This document shows positions 9,024 to 17,201 of a stretch of DNA of 64,000 nt, in pieces. Both the position numbers and the translations under genes were made by a program. This DNA comes from SVTX01 sp045542075 (GTDB lineage: Bacteria; Bacillota; Clostridia; Oscillospirales; CAG-272), in the NCBI GenBank assembly GCA_045542075.1, contig JAZQKI010000017.1, forward strand, positions 3,672 to 67,671, written 5' to 3'. Position 1 is the first letter of the stretch, and every line of letters starts with the position of its first letter. Below the pieces are notes generated by a model. That model was not told the DNA's origin, ran no database searches, and saw nothing but the letters and a program-made list of their open reading frames with translations.

Positions 9024-10006
9024 TATCTTATATCCTTTCCCTCAAACAGAGATTTGTTTTTCATCATATTGAGCATCATACCGACGGTGTTGGATATGGT
9101 GTCCGAGTTTGCGGAGCCGCGCACCTTGACTATAAGCTTTCCAACGCCAAGCACTATGCCGCCGCCGAGAGAGTTGAAGTCATAAATACCCATAAGGTAC
9201 TGCACGAGCTTCATTATCTCGGGATTTCCCGTCTTCTTTGCGTACTTGACTATATCCGTAATTATTCTGCGCGCGATGCCCTCGGAGTTTTTGAACACCT
9301 GATTGCCTGCAAAGCCCTCGGCTACAAGCACGTCACAATCGCCCGAAAGCGCGCGGTTGCCTTCAATGTTTCCAATAAAGTTGAGGTCGTTCTCCTGTTT
9401 GAGCAGCGCGTGCGTTGCCTTAACGAGCTTATTTCCCTTTGTCTCCTCCGCCCCGTTGGATAAAAGTCCTACCGTTGGGTTCTCTATGCTGTAATACGTC
9501 TTCATGAAATCCGAGCCCATGTGAGCGAAATCCACAAGCTGGGACGGTGTGCAGTCAATATTCGCGCCCGTGTCCACAAGACACGTAAATCCACCCTTTT
9601 CGGCGGGCAGAATAGCAGCAAGAGCAGGTCTTTTGAGTTCCCTTGCGGGTACGTAGCGGAGAGCTCCCGCCAGGAGTGCTCCCGTATTTCCGCCGTTTAT
9701 CATGCCAACTATGTCGTCTCTGTCCGCAAGAGCAAGAAGTCCCTTTACAAGAGAGGACTCAAGCTTGCCGTATATCGCAGCCGTAGGGGCATCGTAATTA
9801 GTTATCACATCGTCGGCGTGGATCAGCTCAACACGCCCGTGGTCATATTCAAGCCCGGAAAGCTTTGCATTTATTACCTTCTCGTCTCCGACAAGGACTA
9901 CTCCAAGGTCATCATTCTCCGCAAGCGCCTTTAATGCGCCCTCAATAAGCACCTCGGGGCCGTTGTCACTCCCCATAAGGTCTATAGCTATTTTGTACTG
10001 TACCAT
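9023..10006 (-). CDS. plsX: phosphate acyltransferase PlsX
   Basis: 327 residues, the normal family length. N-terminal AIDLMGSDNGPEV, the VNGGNTGALLAGA motif and GFTCLVDTGANIDCTP are hallmarks. PlsX interconverts acyl-ACP and acyl-phosphate, feeding PlsY for phosphatidic acid synthesis. Here it sits between fakA and a degV gene with overlapping or near-overlapping junctions, so acyl-phosphate made by Fak from exogenous fatty acid can be used directly or converted to acyl-ACP. Start is set by GGAGA upstream of the ATG. Confidence 0.96.
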   Translation of the reverse strand: MVQYKIAIDLMGSDNGPEVLIEGALKALAENDDLGVVLVGDEKVINAKLSGLEYDHGRVELIHADDVITNYDAPTAAIYGKLESSLVKGLLALADRDDIVGMINGGNTGALLAGALRYVPARELKRPALAAILPAEKGGFTCLVDTGANIDCTPSQLVDFAHMGSDFMKTYYSIENPTVGLLSNGAEETKGNKLVKATHALLKQENDLNFIGNIEGNRALSGDCDVLVAEGFAGNQVFKNSEGIARRIITDIVKYAKKTGNPEIMKLVQYLMGIYDFNSLGGGIVLGVGKLIVKVRGSANSDTISNTVGMMLNMMKNKSLFEGKDIR

Positions 10007-10015
10007 AATCTCTCC

Positions 10016-11674
10016 TTATTCTATCGCGACAAGATAATCGTATATCTCCTGACCGCTGATGTACACCTGTATCTCCTGCTCGTCAAATCTCTCCTCAAGA
10101 GCCTCGGTCACCCTTACTCTGTCCTCGTCATCAACTCCCGCGCCGACAAACAGAGTTATAAGCTCTCGCTCATCAAGATCATCCGTCTGCTCTATCATAA
10201 CGCAGAGCGCGTCAAGGGGATCAGAGGTTGATGTCACTATATCGCCGTCAAGAATTCCTATGTACTCGCCCTGTTTGACCTCAACTCCACCTATAACGGT
10301 GTCCCGTATCGCGACAGTCACCTCGCCCGAAACCACAAATTCCTTGGCAGCGATAAGGTCGGCTATCTGCTCGTCAACATCTGTAACCGTTGGATTGAAC
10401 ACCGACAGCGCAGAATATCCCTCAGGAATAGTCCTTGTGGGTATAACGTGTACGTTGCCCCTGCCCCATAGCTCCGCCGCCTGACGTGCGGTCAGGACGA
10501 TGTTGCTGTTGTTTGGAAGCACGAGAATATGGTCTGCGTCAAGCGCATCAAATGCCGATAAGAAGTCCTGCGTGGACGGATTTCCCGTCTGTCCGCCGTT
10601 TATTATAACGTCCGCGCCAAGCGACTCAAATAGTGCGGTCAAGCCCTCACCTGTGCCTACGGTAACGACGCCGTATGTCTTGTGAGGCTTTTTTGCCTTC
10701 TTTTCCTGATTTTTTACACGTTCAGAATGCTGAAGGCTCATATTTTCTATCTTTATATTCAAAAACTCGCCGTATTTCTGGCAAAGAATAAGAATATCGC
10801 TGGGTGTGTGGGTGTGCGCGTGAATTTTAAGTATATCCTTGTCCTTGAGCGAAACGATCGAGTCACAGCCGAGAGCCTCAAGCTCCGCCGCAAGTCTTTT
10901 TTCGTCAAAGGCTTCAACATTCACCTTGGCGCGCTGGAGTCTGACAAGGCATTCCGTACAGTATCCGTACGTGAGGGTGGACTCCGACGTGAACAGGTCG
11001 TAATTCACCTCTGTCACTTCTGCGCCCGATACAGGTACAGCAAAGCCAACCTCTGCCCCGCTGTTCAGGGACTCGTACATTCCCTTTGCAATACATACGT
11101 ATCCCGCTCCGCCGCTATCCACGACGTCCGCCTCGGTAAGCACGGGAAGTATTTCCTTCGTTCTCTGGAGTGATCGCTCCGCCTCCTCTATGTTGAGGCA
11201 GAAAAATTCTTCTATTGTGCTGTTCTCATCAAGGTGCTGCTTTGCATACTCCGCGCTCTCTCTGAACACAGTAAGTATAGTACCCTCAACGGGGTTTGCG
11301 ACTGCGGCATACGAGCGTCTGACTCCCGCTATATACGCCTCAGCAAGCTCTGTAGCCGTGGCAGTCTCCTTGTCCGCGAGCGAATCACACATTCCCGCAA
11401 AGAACTGCGAAAGTATAACACCCGAATTTCCTCTCGCGCCAAAAAGTGAGCCGCGCGAGAATTCACTTGCCACGTCGCAAAGACTTACGTCATCCCGGTT
11501 TGAAATTTTGGCTATTCCGCTCTCTATTGTTCTGCTCATATTTGTGCCCGTGTCACCGTCGGGCACGGGGAAAACGTTAAGATCGTTTATTATCTGTATG
11601 TTCGAGCGTATTCCGTCGGCGCCGCCGCAAAGAATACGTCTGAACGTAATTCCGTCAAGCTGTTTTGTTTGCAT
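10016..11674 (-). CDS. fakA: fatty acid kinase FakA (YloV, DAK2-fusion)
   Basis: 552 residues in three parts: an N-terminal DhaK-L-like kinase domain with the metal-binding VPDGDTGTNM motif (Asp39, Asp41, Asn45), a middle domain of about 100 residues, and a C-terminal DegV-like domain (TGNPSTQD, LPNNSNIVLTA). It phosphorylates fatty acids held by a FakB protein using ATP. Nine bases separate it from plsX. It is the first enzyme gene after the TetR gene in the operon. Confidence 0.94.
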   Translation of the reverse strand: MQTKQLDGITFRRILCGGADGIRSNIQIINDLNVFPVPDGDTGTNMSRTIESGIAKISNRDDVSLCDVASEFSRGSLFGARGNSGVILSQFFAGMCDSLADKETATATELAEAYIAGVRRSYAAVANPVEGTILTVFRESAEYAKQHLDENSTIEEFFCLNIEEAERSLQRTKEILPVLTEADVVDSGGAGYVCIAKGMYESLNSGAEVGFAVPVSGAEVTEVNYDLFTSESTLTYGYCTECLVRLQRAKVNVEAFDEKRLAAELEALGCDSIVSLKDKDILKIHAHTHTPSDILILCQKYGEFLNIKIENMSLQHSERVKNQEKKAKKPHKTYGVVTVGTGEGLTALFESLGADVIINGGQTGNPSTQDFLSAFDALDADHILVLPNNSNIVLTARQAAELWGRGNVHVIPTRTIPEGYSALSVFNPTVTDVDEQIADLIAAKEFVVSGEVTVAIRDTVIGGVEVKQGEYIGILDGDIVTSTSDPLDALCVMIEQTDDLDERELITLFVGAGVDDEDRVRVTEALEERFDEQEIQVYISGQEIYDYLVAIE

Positions 11675-11691
11675 AAAGCCTCCGTGTTTTT

Positions 11692-12243
11692 TCAGATCAT
11701 TTCCTGCGAGAATATGTTTTTCTGACGAATAAGCGCCTCAAGTATTTTTGCGCTGCACTCGGATATCTCGTCAAAATTATATTTTTTCCCCGAAAACAGG
11801 TAGTCGTTGCCTACTCTTACAAATCCGCCGATCGCAAACGACATAAGCATCAGGTCCTGGCTGCTCTTAGCCATGCTCTGACACATACGGCAAAGTCTGT
11901 CCTCAAGCTTTTCACACAAAACTCCTTGCTTTCCGCGAAAAACCGCTTTTATTTCATCGGAATTTTTCTCAAGTGCTAAAAGCAGGTTTTTTGCGTATAT
12001 TCTCGGATCGTCAAAAATCTTATTCCATTCCGAGAAGCTTGCAATAATGCTGTCAATAACTCCGTTGTCTATCTCGTTTGACAGTGCTATGGAATCCGTA
12101 TAATGATTGTAGAACGTGGTCTTGTTTATCATAGCCGCGTCGCAAATATCCTTCACCTTTATGTCCTCGGGCATAAGCTTCTCGCGAAGCTTCAGAAATG
12201 CCGATCTTATCTGCCGACGGGTTTTTACCATTCTAAGATCCAT
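11692..12243 (-). CDS. TetR/AcrR family regulator
   Basis: 183 residues from the ATG at 12241-12243, which has AAGGAGG at ideal spacing; an upstream in-frame start lacks this. Residues 28-50 form the helix-turn-helix (IKVKDICDAAMINKTTFYNH), and the remainder is a helical ligand-binding domain. First gene of the fakA-plsX-degV-GNAT-ACP operon, 17 nt upstream of fakA, so it very likely senses a lipid-related signal and autoregulates. The operator candidate at 12281-12292 supports this. Confidence 0.9.
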   Translation of the reverse strand: MDLRMVKTRRQIRSAFLKLREKLMPEDIKVKDICDAAMINKTTFYNHYTDSIALSNEIDNGVIDSIIASFSEWNKIFDDPRIYAKNLLLALEKNSDEIKAVFRGKQGVLCEKLEDRLCRMCQSMAKSSQDLMLMSFAIGGFVRVGNDYLFSGKKYNFDEISECSAKILEALIRQKNIFSQEMI

Positions 12244-12280
12244 GTGTGCCTCCTTTTTTACATACATATGCAAAAATAAT

Positions 12281-12292
12281 CAACTTTAGTTG
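12281..12292. promoter_or_regulatory. candidate operator for the TetR protein
   Basis: Perfect palindrome CAACTTTAGTTG located just downstream of the expected transcription start. Its flanks extend the symmetry with TGCA. The position fits autorepression by the adjacent TetR protein. Confidence 0.6.
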
Positions 12293-12301
12293 CATAAGTA
12301 C

Positions 12302-12330
12302 ATTATAGTCGATTTTTGTCAGGTTGTCAA
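12302..12330 (-). promoter_or_regulatory. promoter of the tetR-fakA-plsX operon
   Basis: Minus-strand TTGACA (12325-12330), 17-bp spacer, TATAAT (12302-12307). Confidence 0.9.
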
Positions 12331-12405
12331 TAGCGATTTTTACTGCTATTGGAAGATCAGGTATATTTACCTTTTTTATGTTTTTAATTAAAATTAAAAA
12401 ACAAG

Positions 12406-12434
12406 TTGCAAAATCTCAAAAAACGTGATAAAAT
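12406..12434 (+). promoter_or_regulatory. promoter of the alpha/beta hydrolase gene
   Basis: TTGCAA (12406-12411), 17-bp spacer, TAAAAT (12429-12434), preceded by an A/T-rich UP-like tract. It diverges from the tetR promoter. Confidence 0.75.
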
Positions 12435-12466
12435 AAAAGCGAATATATGGAAAAGAGGTTGTTTTT

Positions 12467-13414
12467 ATGCCGTGGTATATACCTGTCGGAATTTCAGCGT
12501 TTTTGTTTGTTTCCGCGCTGATTATCTCCTACGTTTGCTTTTACAAAACTTTTTTGAAAAGAGAACCCAAAACCCAGGAGGAATACCCTATCCCCAAAAG
12601 TGAAGAATATGCTCCCTTCCGCGAGCTGATGATAAAATGGATGGACGACTACAAGTCCATTCCCCACAAGGATGTTGAGATACGCTCGTTTGACGGACTG
12701 ACTCTGCGTGGAAAATATTATGAGCTTACACCCGACGCACCGCTTGAAATACTTTTTCACGGATACAGAGGGGATTCCTACCGGGATCTCAGCGGAGGCA
12801 TTTCGCGTTGCTTTGAAATGGGACACAGCGCGCTCATTGTTGACCACCGAGCTGCGGGCAGAAGCGAGGGCCGAGTCATTTCCTTTAGCGCAAATGAAAG
12901 CCGCGACTGTGCTGCGTGGGTGGATTTTGCGATAAACAACATAAACAAGGACGCAAAAATAATCCTCACAGGCATATCAATGGGCGCGGCTACGGTTATG
13001 GTCGCCTCTGCAATGGATCTGCCTGAAAACGTGGTGGGTGTGCTTGCCGACTGTGGCTTTTCATCCTGCAAGAATATTGTAAAAAAGGTCGTACGCGATA
13101 TGGGACATCCTGCCGATATTATCTATCCGTTCGTTCGCCTGGGCGGAATGCTGTTTGGCAGATTTGATTCCAAAAAGGCTTCCCCCGTCGATGCTTTGAG
13201 ATCCTGCAAGCTTCCCGTGATATTCATTCACGGAGACACAGATACCTTCGTTCCTTTTCAGATGAGCGTTGACAACTATAACGCCTGCGCATCGGAATAC
13301 AAAAGGCTTATCACCATTGAGGGCGCGGGACACGGACTCTGCTATCCCGTAAATATGCAAAAATATAAGGACGAGGTTGAAGCGTTCTTCAAGCCGCTGC
13401 TTGAAAATAATTGA
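12467..13414 (+). CDS. membrane-anchored alpha/beta hydrolase
   Basis: 315 residues. One N-terminal membrane helix (5-26) places the catalytic domain outside or at the membrane. The hydrolase core shows HGYRGDS, the nucleophile elbow GISMGA (Ser171), HGDTDTFVP (Asp259) and GAGHG (His289), a complete Ser-Asp-His triad. Family members act on esters or acyl groups. The substrate is not evident. It is followed by yitT-like DNA on the same strand; a stem CGGTGCG/CGCACCG (13425-13464) lies in the gap without a U-tract. Confidence 0.85.
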   Translation: MPWYIPVGISAFLFVSALIISYVCFYKTFLKREPKTQEEYPIPKSEEYAPFRELMIKWMDDYKSIPHKDVEIRSFDGLTLRGKYYELTPDAPLEILFHGYRGDSYRDLSGGISRCFEMGHSALIVDHRAAGRSEGRVISFSANESRDCAAWVDFAINNINKDAKIILTGISMGAATVMVASAMDLPENVVGVLADCGFSSCKNIVKKVVRDMGHPADIIYPFVRLGGMLFGRFDSKKASPVDALRSCKLPVIFIHGDTDTFVPFQMSVDNYNACASEYKRLITIEGAGHGLCYPVNMQKYKDEVEAFFKPLLENN

Positions 13415-13492
13415 TAAAGTCCCGCGGTGCGCAGGCTCTCACAATGCCCGAGCATGACGCACCGGTCAGCAATCATAAAAAGGAGGTGTATT

Positions 13493-14395
13493 ATGAAGCC
13501 TTTCTCTAAAAAAATACTTAAGCTTCTGCAAACAAGCTTGTTTTTGCTAGTTGGAAACGCAATACTTGCCTTTGGCGTTGCGGCGTTCATCATACCGAAA
13601 AACATTCTGATGGGCGGTACCACAGGTATAGGAATACTGCTCAGTAAGATCATTCCTATGGAGACCTCAACCATCGTTCTGATCCTGAACGTTGGACTTC
13701 TGATAGCGGGGCTGTTTATTCTCGGCAAAAAATTCTTTGTCACGACCGTCGTCAGCTCCATACTATACCCCATTTTGCTTGGACTAATGCAAAGAATTCC
13801 AAACATAGAGCATATCACCGATGACAAGCTGCTTTCCGTCCTTCTCGGCGGATCTATACTGGGTATTTCCATCGGCATGGTTATGCGTGTCGGCTCGTCC
13901 ACAGGCGGACTTGACGTGCTTGCGCTGATACTTAACAAATGGACTCATCTGCCCTTGGCTGTGCTTGTTTATGTATGCGACATAGTAGTCCTTGGAGCGC
14001 AGATGATACTCGGAAGCAAGCCCGAGGACCTGCTTTTCGGTATAGTACTTCTCGTTCTTCAGTCTATATTGCTTGACAAGGTAATGATTCTTGGAAAATC
14101 ACAGATACAGCTGTTTATTGTCACAAAAAAATACCGCGAGGTGCGTCTCGCATTGCTGAAGGATCTCGAGGCGGGAGTCACGATGGTGAAGATCGAGACG
14201 GGACTTTTGCGCGGCGATCAGGACGGAATTATATGCGTCATTCCCAAGCGAAAGCTGTATAACGCAAACGAGCTTATACATTCAATAGACCCCGAGGCAT
14301 TTATAACCATCTCCCAGATAAACGAGGTCCGAGGACGAGGATTCACCTCCGAGCGACTGCATCTGGAGATCTCCGAGGAGCATCATAAAGAATAA
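13493..14395 (+). CDS. YitT family membrane protein
   Basis: 300 residues. ATG at 13493 is chosen because AAGGAGG lies 7 bases upstream. Six or so hydrophobic segments make up the N-terminal DUF161-type membrane domain (GNAILAFGVAAFIIPKNILM, GSSTGGLDVLALIL). Residues from about 205 on form the cytoplasmic DUF2179 domain (ITKKYREVRLALL, SQINEVRGRGF). Function of the family is not firmly known. Confidence 0.9.
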   Translation: MKPFSKKILKLLQTSLFLLVGNAILAFGVAAFIIPKNILMGGTTGIGILLSKIIPMETSTIVLILNVGLLIAGLFILGKKFFVTTVVSSILYPILLGLMQRIPNIEHITDDKLLSVLLGGSILGISIGMVMRVGSSTGGLDVLALILNKWTHLPLAVLVYVCDIVVLGAQMILGSKPEDLLFGIVLLVLQSILLDKVMILGKSQIQLFIVTKKYREVRLALLKDLEAGVTMVKIETGLLRGDQDGIICVIPKRKLYNANELIHSIDPEAFITISQINEVRGRGFTSERLHLEISEEHHKE

Positions 14396-14435
14396 AAGGA
14401 GAGGCGAAAGCGAACTTCTCATAACGATGATAAAA

Positions 14436-14464
14436 CCCCCGACAGATTTTAGGTCTGTCGGGGG
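14436..14464. terminator. hairpin between convergent genes
   Basis: 11-bp stem CCCCCGACAGA/TCTGTCGGGGG with a 7-base loop. The T-tract is short on both sides (TTTTA on the minus strand). It probably terminates both the yitT-like gene and the facing small membrane-protein gene. Confidence 0.8.
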
Positions 14465-14469
14465 TATCC

Positions 14470-14829
14470 TTATTTATCTTCACTTTCATTATCTGGTTTG
14501 ATTTCATTTTGTTGATCGGATATTTTTTGATTTAAGAGTTCGTCAATATTGTCTTTCCAATTTCCGTCTTGTGACAAGGCATCTTGAAATGCTCTAAAAT
14601 CAGGATTGTCGCTTTCTTCAAGAAAAGTCTGACGGATTCTGATTTGTTCTATCAACGAGAGAACAATGTCTAACAATAAAATCGATAGTCCAATATATAG
14701 ACAAGGCTTAGCAAATATTCCTATAATCAATAAGACAACGCCGGGAACAAAAAGCCAAAAGAAATGAAATAGTAAGTTTGATATAAATCCAATGACGAAT
14801 AAGCTTGTTGGATATTTTCTGTTGTTCAT
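14470..14829 (-). CDS. small two-helix membrane protein
   Basis: 119 residues from the ATG at 14827-14829 (AAGGAGA upstream). Two or three hydrophobic segments fill residues 9-60, followed by a charged cytoplasmic tail rich in Asp, Asn and Glu. Not recognised. It is AT-richer than its neighbours and stands between a terminator and another small membrane-protein gene on the same strand 66 nt upstream, which may be its operon partner. Confidence 0.65.
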   Translation of the reverse strand: MNNRKYPTSLFVIGFISNLLFHFFWLFVPGVVLLIIGIFAKPCLYIGLSILLLDIVLSLIEQIRIRQTFLEESDNPDFRAFQDALSQDGNWKDNIDELLNQKISDQQNEIKPDNESEDK

Positions 14830-14895
14830 AATTAAATCTCCTTTATCCCCAGCTTCGCCTCTGTATAACAAACACATCGAGCGAAGCCTCTCTTT

Positions 14896-15282
14896 TTATT
14901 CTTCATTATCACGCTTTTCACGTTCTTGCGCTCTTTTTTGCTTTTTTGCCTTGACGGCGTTTTTTATATCCTCGCGCATTTGCTTGAGCACGCCGAGCGT
15001 TTTTTCGTCCTTGGGAAACAGCAGTCGTAAAAGCCATATGGCAATAGCTACCGTCAGGATCTTCTCGGGAGATACCGGCAGCCACAAAAACGTCAGATAT
15101 GCCCCCGACACCGCTATCATCCACGGTATCCCGAAAAGCGTTCCGACTCCCATCATAATATAAGACCATCCGTTGGTTATGATCCACGCTATTCCAAGAC
15201 ACAGCAAAAGCTTGGGATTAAGCAGAAAATACAGTATTTTTTTGAGTATCCGTTTTATCTTTTGTTTTAACTCAACCTTCAA
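14896..15282 (-). CDS. small membrane protein with basic tail
   Basis: 128 residues if translation begins at the TTG at 15280-15282, which has GAGAGG about seven bases upstream; another TTG 15 bases earlier is possible. Three hydrophobic segments cover residues 18-85. The C-terminal 35 residues are very basic and charged (AVKAKKQKRAQEREKR). Members of this small unnamed family are seen in clostridial genomes; function unknown. Confidence 0.6.
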   Translation of the reverse strand: MKVELKQKIKRILKKILYFLLNPKLLLCLGIAWIITNGWSYIMMGVGTLFGIPWMIAVSGAYLTFLWLPVSPEKILTVAIAIWLLRLLFPKDEKTLGVLKQMREDIKNAVKAKKQKRAQEREKRDNEE

Positions 15283-15300
15283 AGTAATACCTCTCAAATA

Positions 15301-15328
15301 AATAAGGTGAGGTTACCCTCACCTTATT
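15301..15328 (-). terminator. terminator after the zinc-ribbon acyltransferase
   Basis: Perfect 12-bp stem AATAAGGTGAGG/CCTCACCTTATT with a 4-base loop, followed on the minus strand by a broken U tract (TATTTATTTG). Confidence 0.8.
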
Positions 15329-15353
15329 ATACTCAATAAATATTGCGGCTTTA

Positions 15354-16640
15354 TTACGATATATTATTTTTTTCTCTTTTTTTAGAAATCACTGTTTTGT
15401 ACAGCTCCTCCGCGGCAAGTCTCGCCTTGGCAACCACGTCCTTATCCTGCTTGGGGAAGCAATAATATATCGCCTTGTGATTTCCAAGAGCTATAACGTC
15501 CCCGATCTCATAAAAATTGAAGTCGGCGCAGATGCTGTACGACGCCTGCGGCGTGTGGATATAGTCCAGGCTTCCGCCACATCCCGTAAGATGAAATCCG
15601 TCTACAGTGTGAGTCAGTCTTCCCTCTCCCACCGAATATATCTTCCTTGCGTCTATCGCCATACAAATATCCACGGGGATATCCATAGAATAAGTAAGAT
15701 CCTCAAGCTCAGAGCGCACGCAAGCTCTCTCCCACTCAAACCAATCGGGCACGTGGGTAAATCTGCTGTCACCGTCGGTCGCCGCAAGGCTTCCGTACTC
15801 GTCAAGAATATACTGCTTGCCGCAGCTGTCACAGGTCAAAGTAACTCCTTCGCCCCGCATTTTACCCTCGACCATACAGTGGGGACACTTGTACAATACT
15901 CTGTTAAGGTAGTCCGCGCGGAAGCTCTCCGCCACTTTTATTTTTTTGCTTTGCTGCTCGGCAAAGCCGTCAAAGCTGAATTTCTGTTCAATAAGCGTCT
16001 GTATATCGTCCGCGGACATTTCCCTTACCTGCTTTTGCGAGAGCAGATATTCCATTTTCGCCGACACGCGTACCCTTCTCTTTTGGAGATTGTTGTAGAG
16101 AGGATCCCGCAAAAAAGCACCGCTTGTGATTGTAACTACAACCGGAACGTCAAGCATCTTACAAAGCTTGCCCAATGTGTCGGGCAAGGTAGTCGCCCGT
16201 CCGTCAAAGCTGTATCCCGCCTCGGGAAACATAACGACAGAGCAGCCCGCGCCAAGCGCGTGCTTCATATCCTTGATAAGAGAGAGCTCTGATACAAACT
16301 TTTTCGTAGGAATACATCCGATCTGTCTCAAAAGCCAATTTTTGCCCACAAAGCTATCAGTCGTAGCAATAATGCCGAAGGGCTTGGGGTACATTATGCT
16401 TGCGGCTATTTCAAGATCGATAAACGCGGAGTGATTCATAAGCATGAGACACGCCTGACCGCGCTCAAGTCTGTCCATCCCTACCTTTTCGCACTTGAAG
16501 CCTGTGCTTAAAAGATCCGGCAGACCCGCAAGCTTCATTATTGTTCTCCAAAATATATTTGGCTTTTTGGGGAGCTTGTGGGGTTCGGGAGGCAGAGCTA
16601 TGACCTCGTCATAGCTTTTCTCTACAAGTTTTATTTTCAT
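15354..16640 (-). CDS. PlsC-type acyltransferase with C-terminal zinc ribbon
   Basis: 428 residues. The acyltransferase domain has the HX4D motif NHSAFID (His70, Asp75) and the FPEAGYS block near 139, as in 1-acylglycerol-3-phosphate acyltransferases. A zinc ribbon follows (Cys252, Cys255, Cys270, Cys273), then about 150 residues of unknown fold. The expected product step is acylation of a lysophospholipid or related acceptor on the inner membrane face. The ATG follows GGAGG. A paralogue with the same two-domain design is at 61266-62486. The ribbon is unusual for PlsC enzymes, which average about 240 residues. Confidence 0.82.
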   Translation of the reverse strand: MKIKLVEKSYDEVIALPPEPHKLPKKPNIFWRTIMKLAGLPDLLSTGFKCEKVGMDRLERGQACLMLMNHSAFIDLEIAASIMYPKPFGIIATTDSFVGKNWLLRQIGCIPTKKFVSELSLIKDMKHALGAGCSVVMFPEAGYSFDGRATTLPDTLGKLCKMLDVPVVVTITSGAFLRDPLYNNLQKRRVRVSAKMEYLLSQKQVREMSADDIQTLIEQKFSFDGFAEQQSKKIKVAESFRADYLNRVLYKCPHCMVEGKMRGEGVTLTCDSCGKQYILDEYGSLAATDGDSRFTHVPDWFEWERACVRSELEDLTYSMDIPVDICMAIDARKIYSVGEGRLTHTVDGFHLTGCGGSLDYIHTPQASYSICADFNFYEIGDVIALGNHKAIYYCFPKQDKDVVAKARLAAEELYKTVISKKREKNNIS

Positions 16641-16671
16641 AAAACCTCCGTTGCAGTTAACATTATGTTAG

Positions 16672-16692
16672 TTTTGTAAACTTTGTGAACTA
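16672..16692. promoter_or_regulatory. inverted repeat downstream of the -10 box
   Basis: TTAGTT and AACTAA arms (about 16667-16692) flank a short core just downstream of the acyltransferase promoter's -10 element. The position suits a repressor site. The identity of the protein is unknown. Confidence 0.35.
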
Positions 16693-16721
16693 ATTATAAC
16701 ACAATTTACAAAAAAATGCAA
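16693..16721 (-). promoter_or_regulatory. promoter of the zinc-ribbon acyltransferase
   Basis: Minus-strand TTGCAT (16716-16721), 17-bp spacer, TATAAT (16693-16698). Confidence 0.8.
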
Positions 16722-16759
16722 GGGCTATTTTTTTGATTACCATACTGCCCCAAAAAAGA

Positions 16760-16908
16760 AAAAATCGCCTATAACAAGGCGGTTTTGCACCCGCGGCAAA
16801 ATCGGGCAGCAATCTCCGCTTGCGCATCGTACCAAAGAAAGCAAAATGCAGGCGTAGTTTCCTACGTCAAGCTGCTTTCAAGGAACAACGAAGTTATAGG
16901 CGATTTTT
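16760..16908 (-). repeat. 149-bp structured element with 16-bp terminal inverted repeats
   Basis: Ends are exact inverted repeats AAAAATCGCCTATAAC (16760-16775) and its complement (16893-16908). Inside are further stems: GGTTTTGC/GCAAAATC, GAAAGCA/TGCTTTC and CGTAG-TTTC-CTACG. On the minus strand the last arm runs into six U residues, so the whole element may serve as a large branched terminator for the gene at 16919-17149. It could equally be a miniature transposable element. Confidence 0.75.
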
Positions 16909-16918
16909 CTAAGGTCAA

Positions 16919-17149
16919 TCAGTGGTTAGCAAGCCACTCGTCCGCAACCTTCTTAGACATTCTCTTGATATTCTCTACAGGGTAGATGGAATCTGCTCCA
17001 CCGTTTGTGTAAAGGAAGTAGTTTCCTCCCTCAGTCACGTAGAGAGTCTCCTCGTATCCCGCGGGGTCACCGAAGTAACCGAATGTCACCTTTTTTACAA
17101 CAGATGATGCATCTGTGTCGTAAAGCTTTCCGCAAATTGTCTTCTGCAT
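16919..17149 (-). CDS. small uncharacterised protein (YDTDAS-type)
   Basis: 76 residues with AGGAG upstream of the ATG. The text begins QKTICGKLYDTDASSVVKK, goes on with an aromatic, Gly-rich middle (FGYFGDPAGYEETLYVTEGG) and ends in a short helix. No signal peptide or membrane helix. Similar small proteins with a KLYDTxxA start occur in Firmicutes, but no function is known to me. It follows the amino-acid transporter ATPase gene by 52 nt and may be on the same transcript. Confidence 0.7.
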   Translation of the reverse strand: MQKTICGKLYDTDASSVVKKVTFGYFGDPAGYEETLYVTEGGNYFLYTNGGADSIYPVENIKRMSKKVADEWLANH

Positions 17150-17201
17150 AGTATTTCTCCTTTGTTTTTTTATTTATTGTTATCAAAAATTGATACCTTT
17201 A

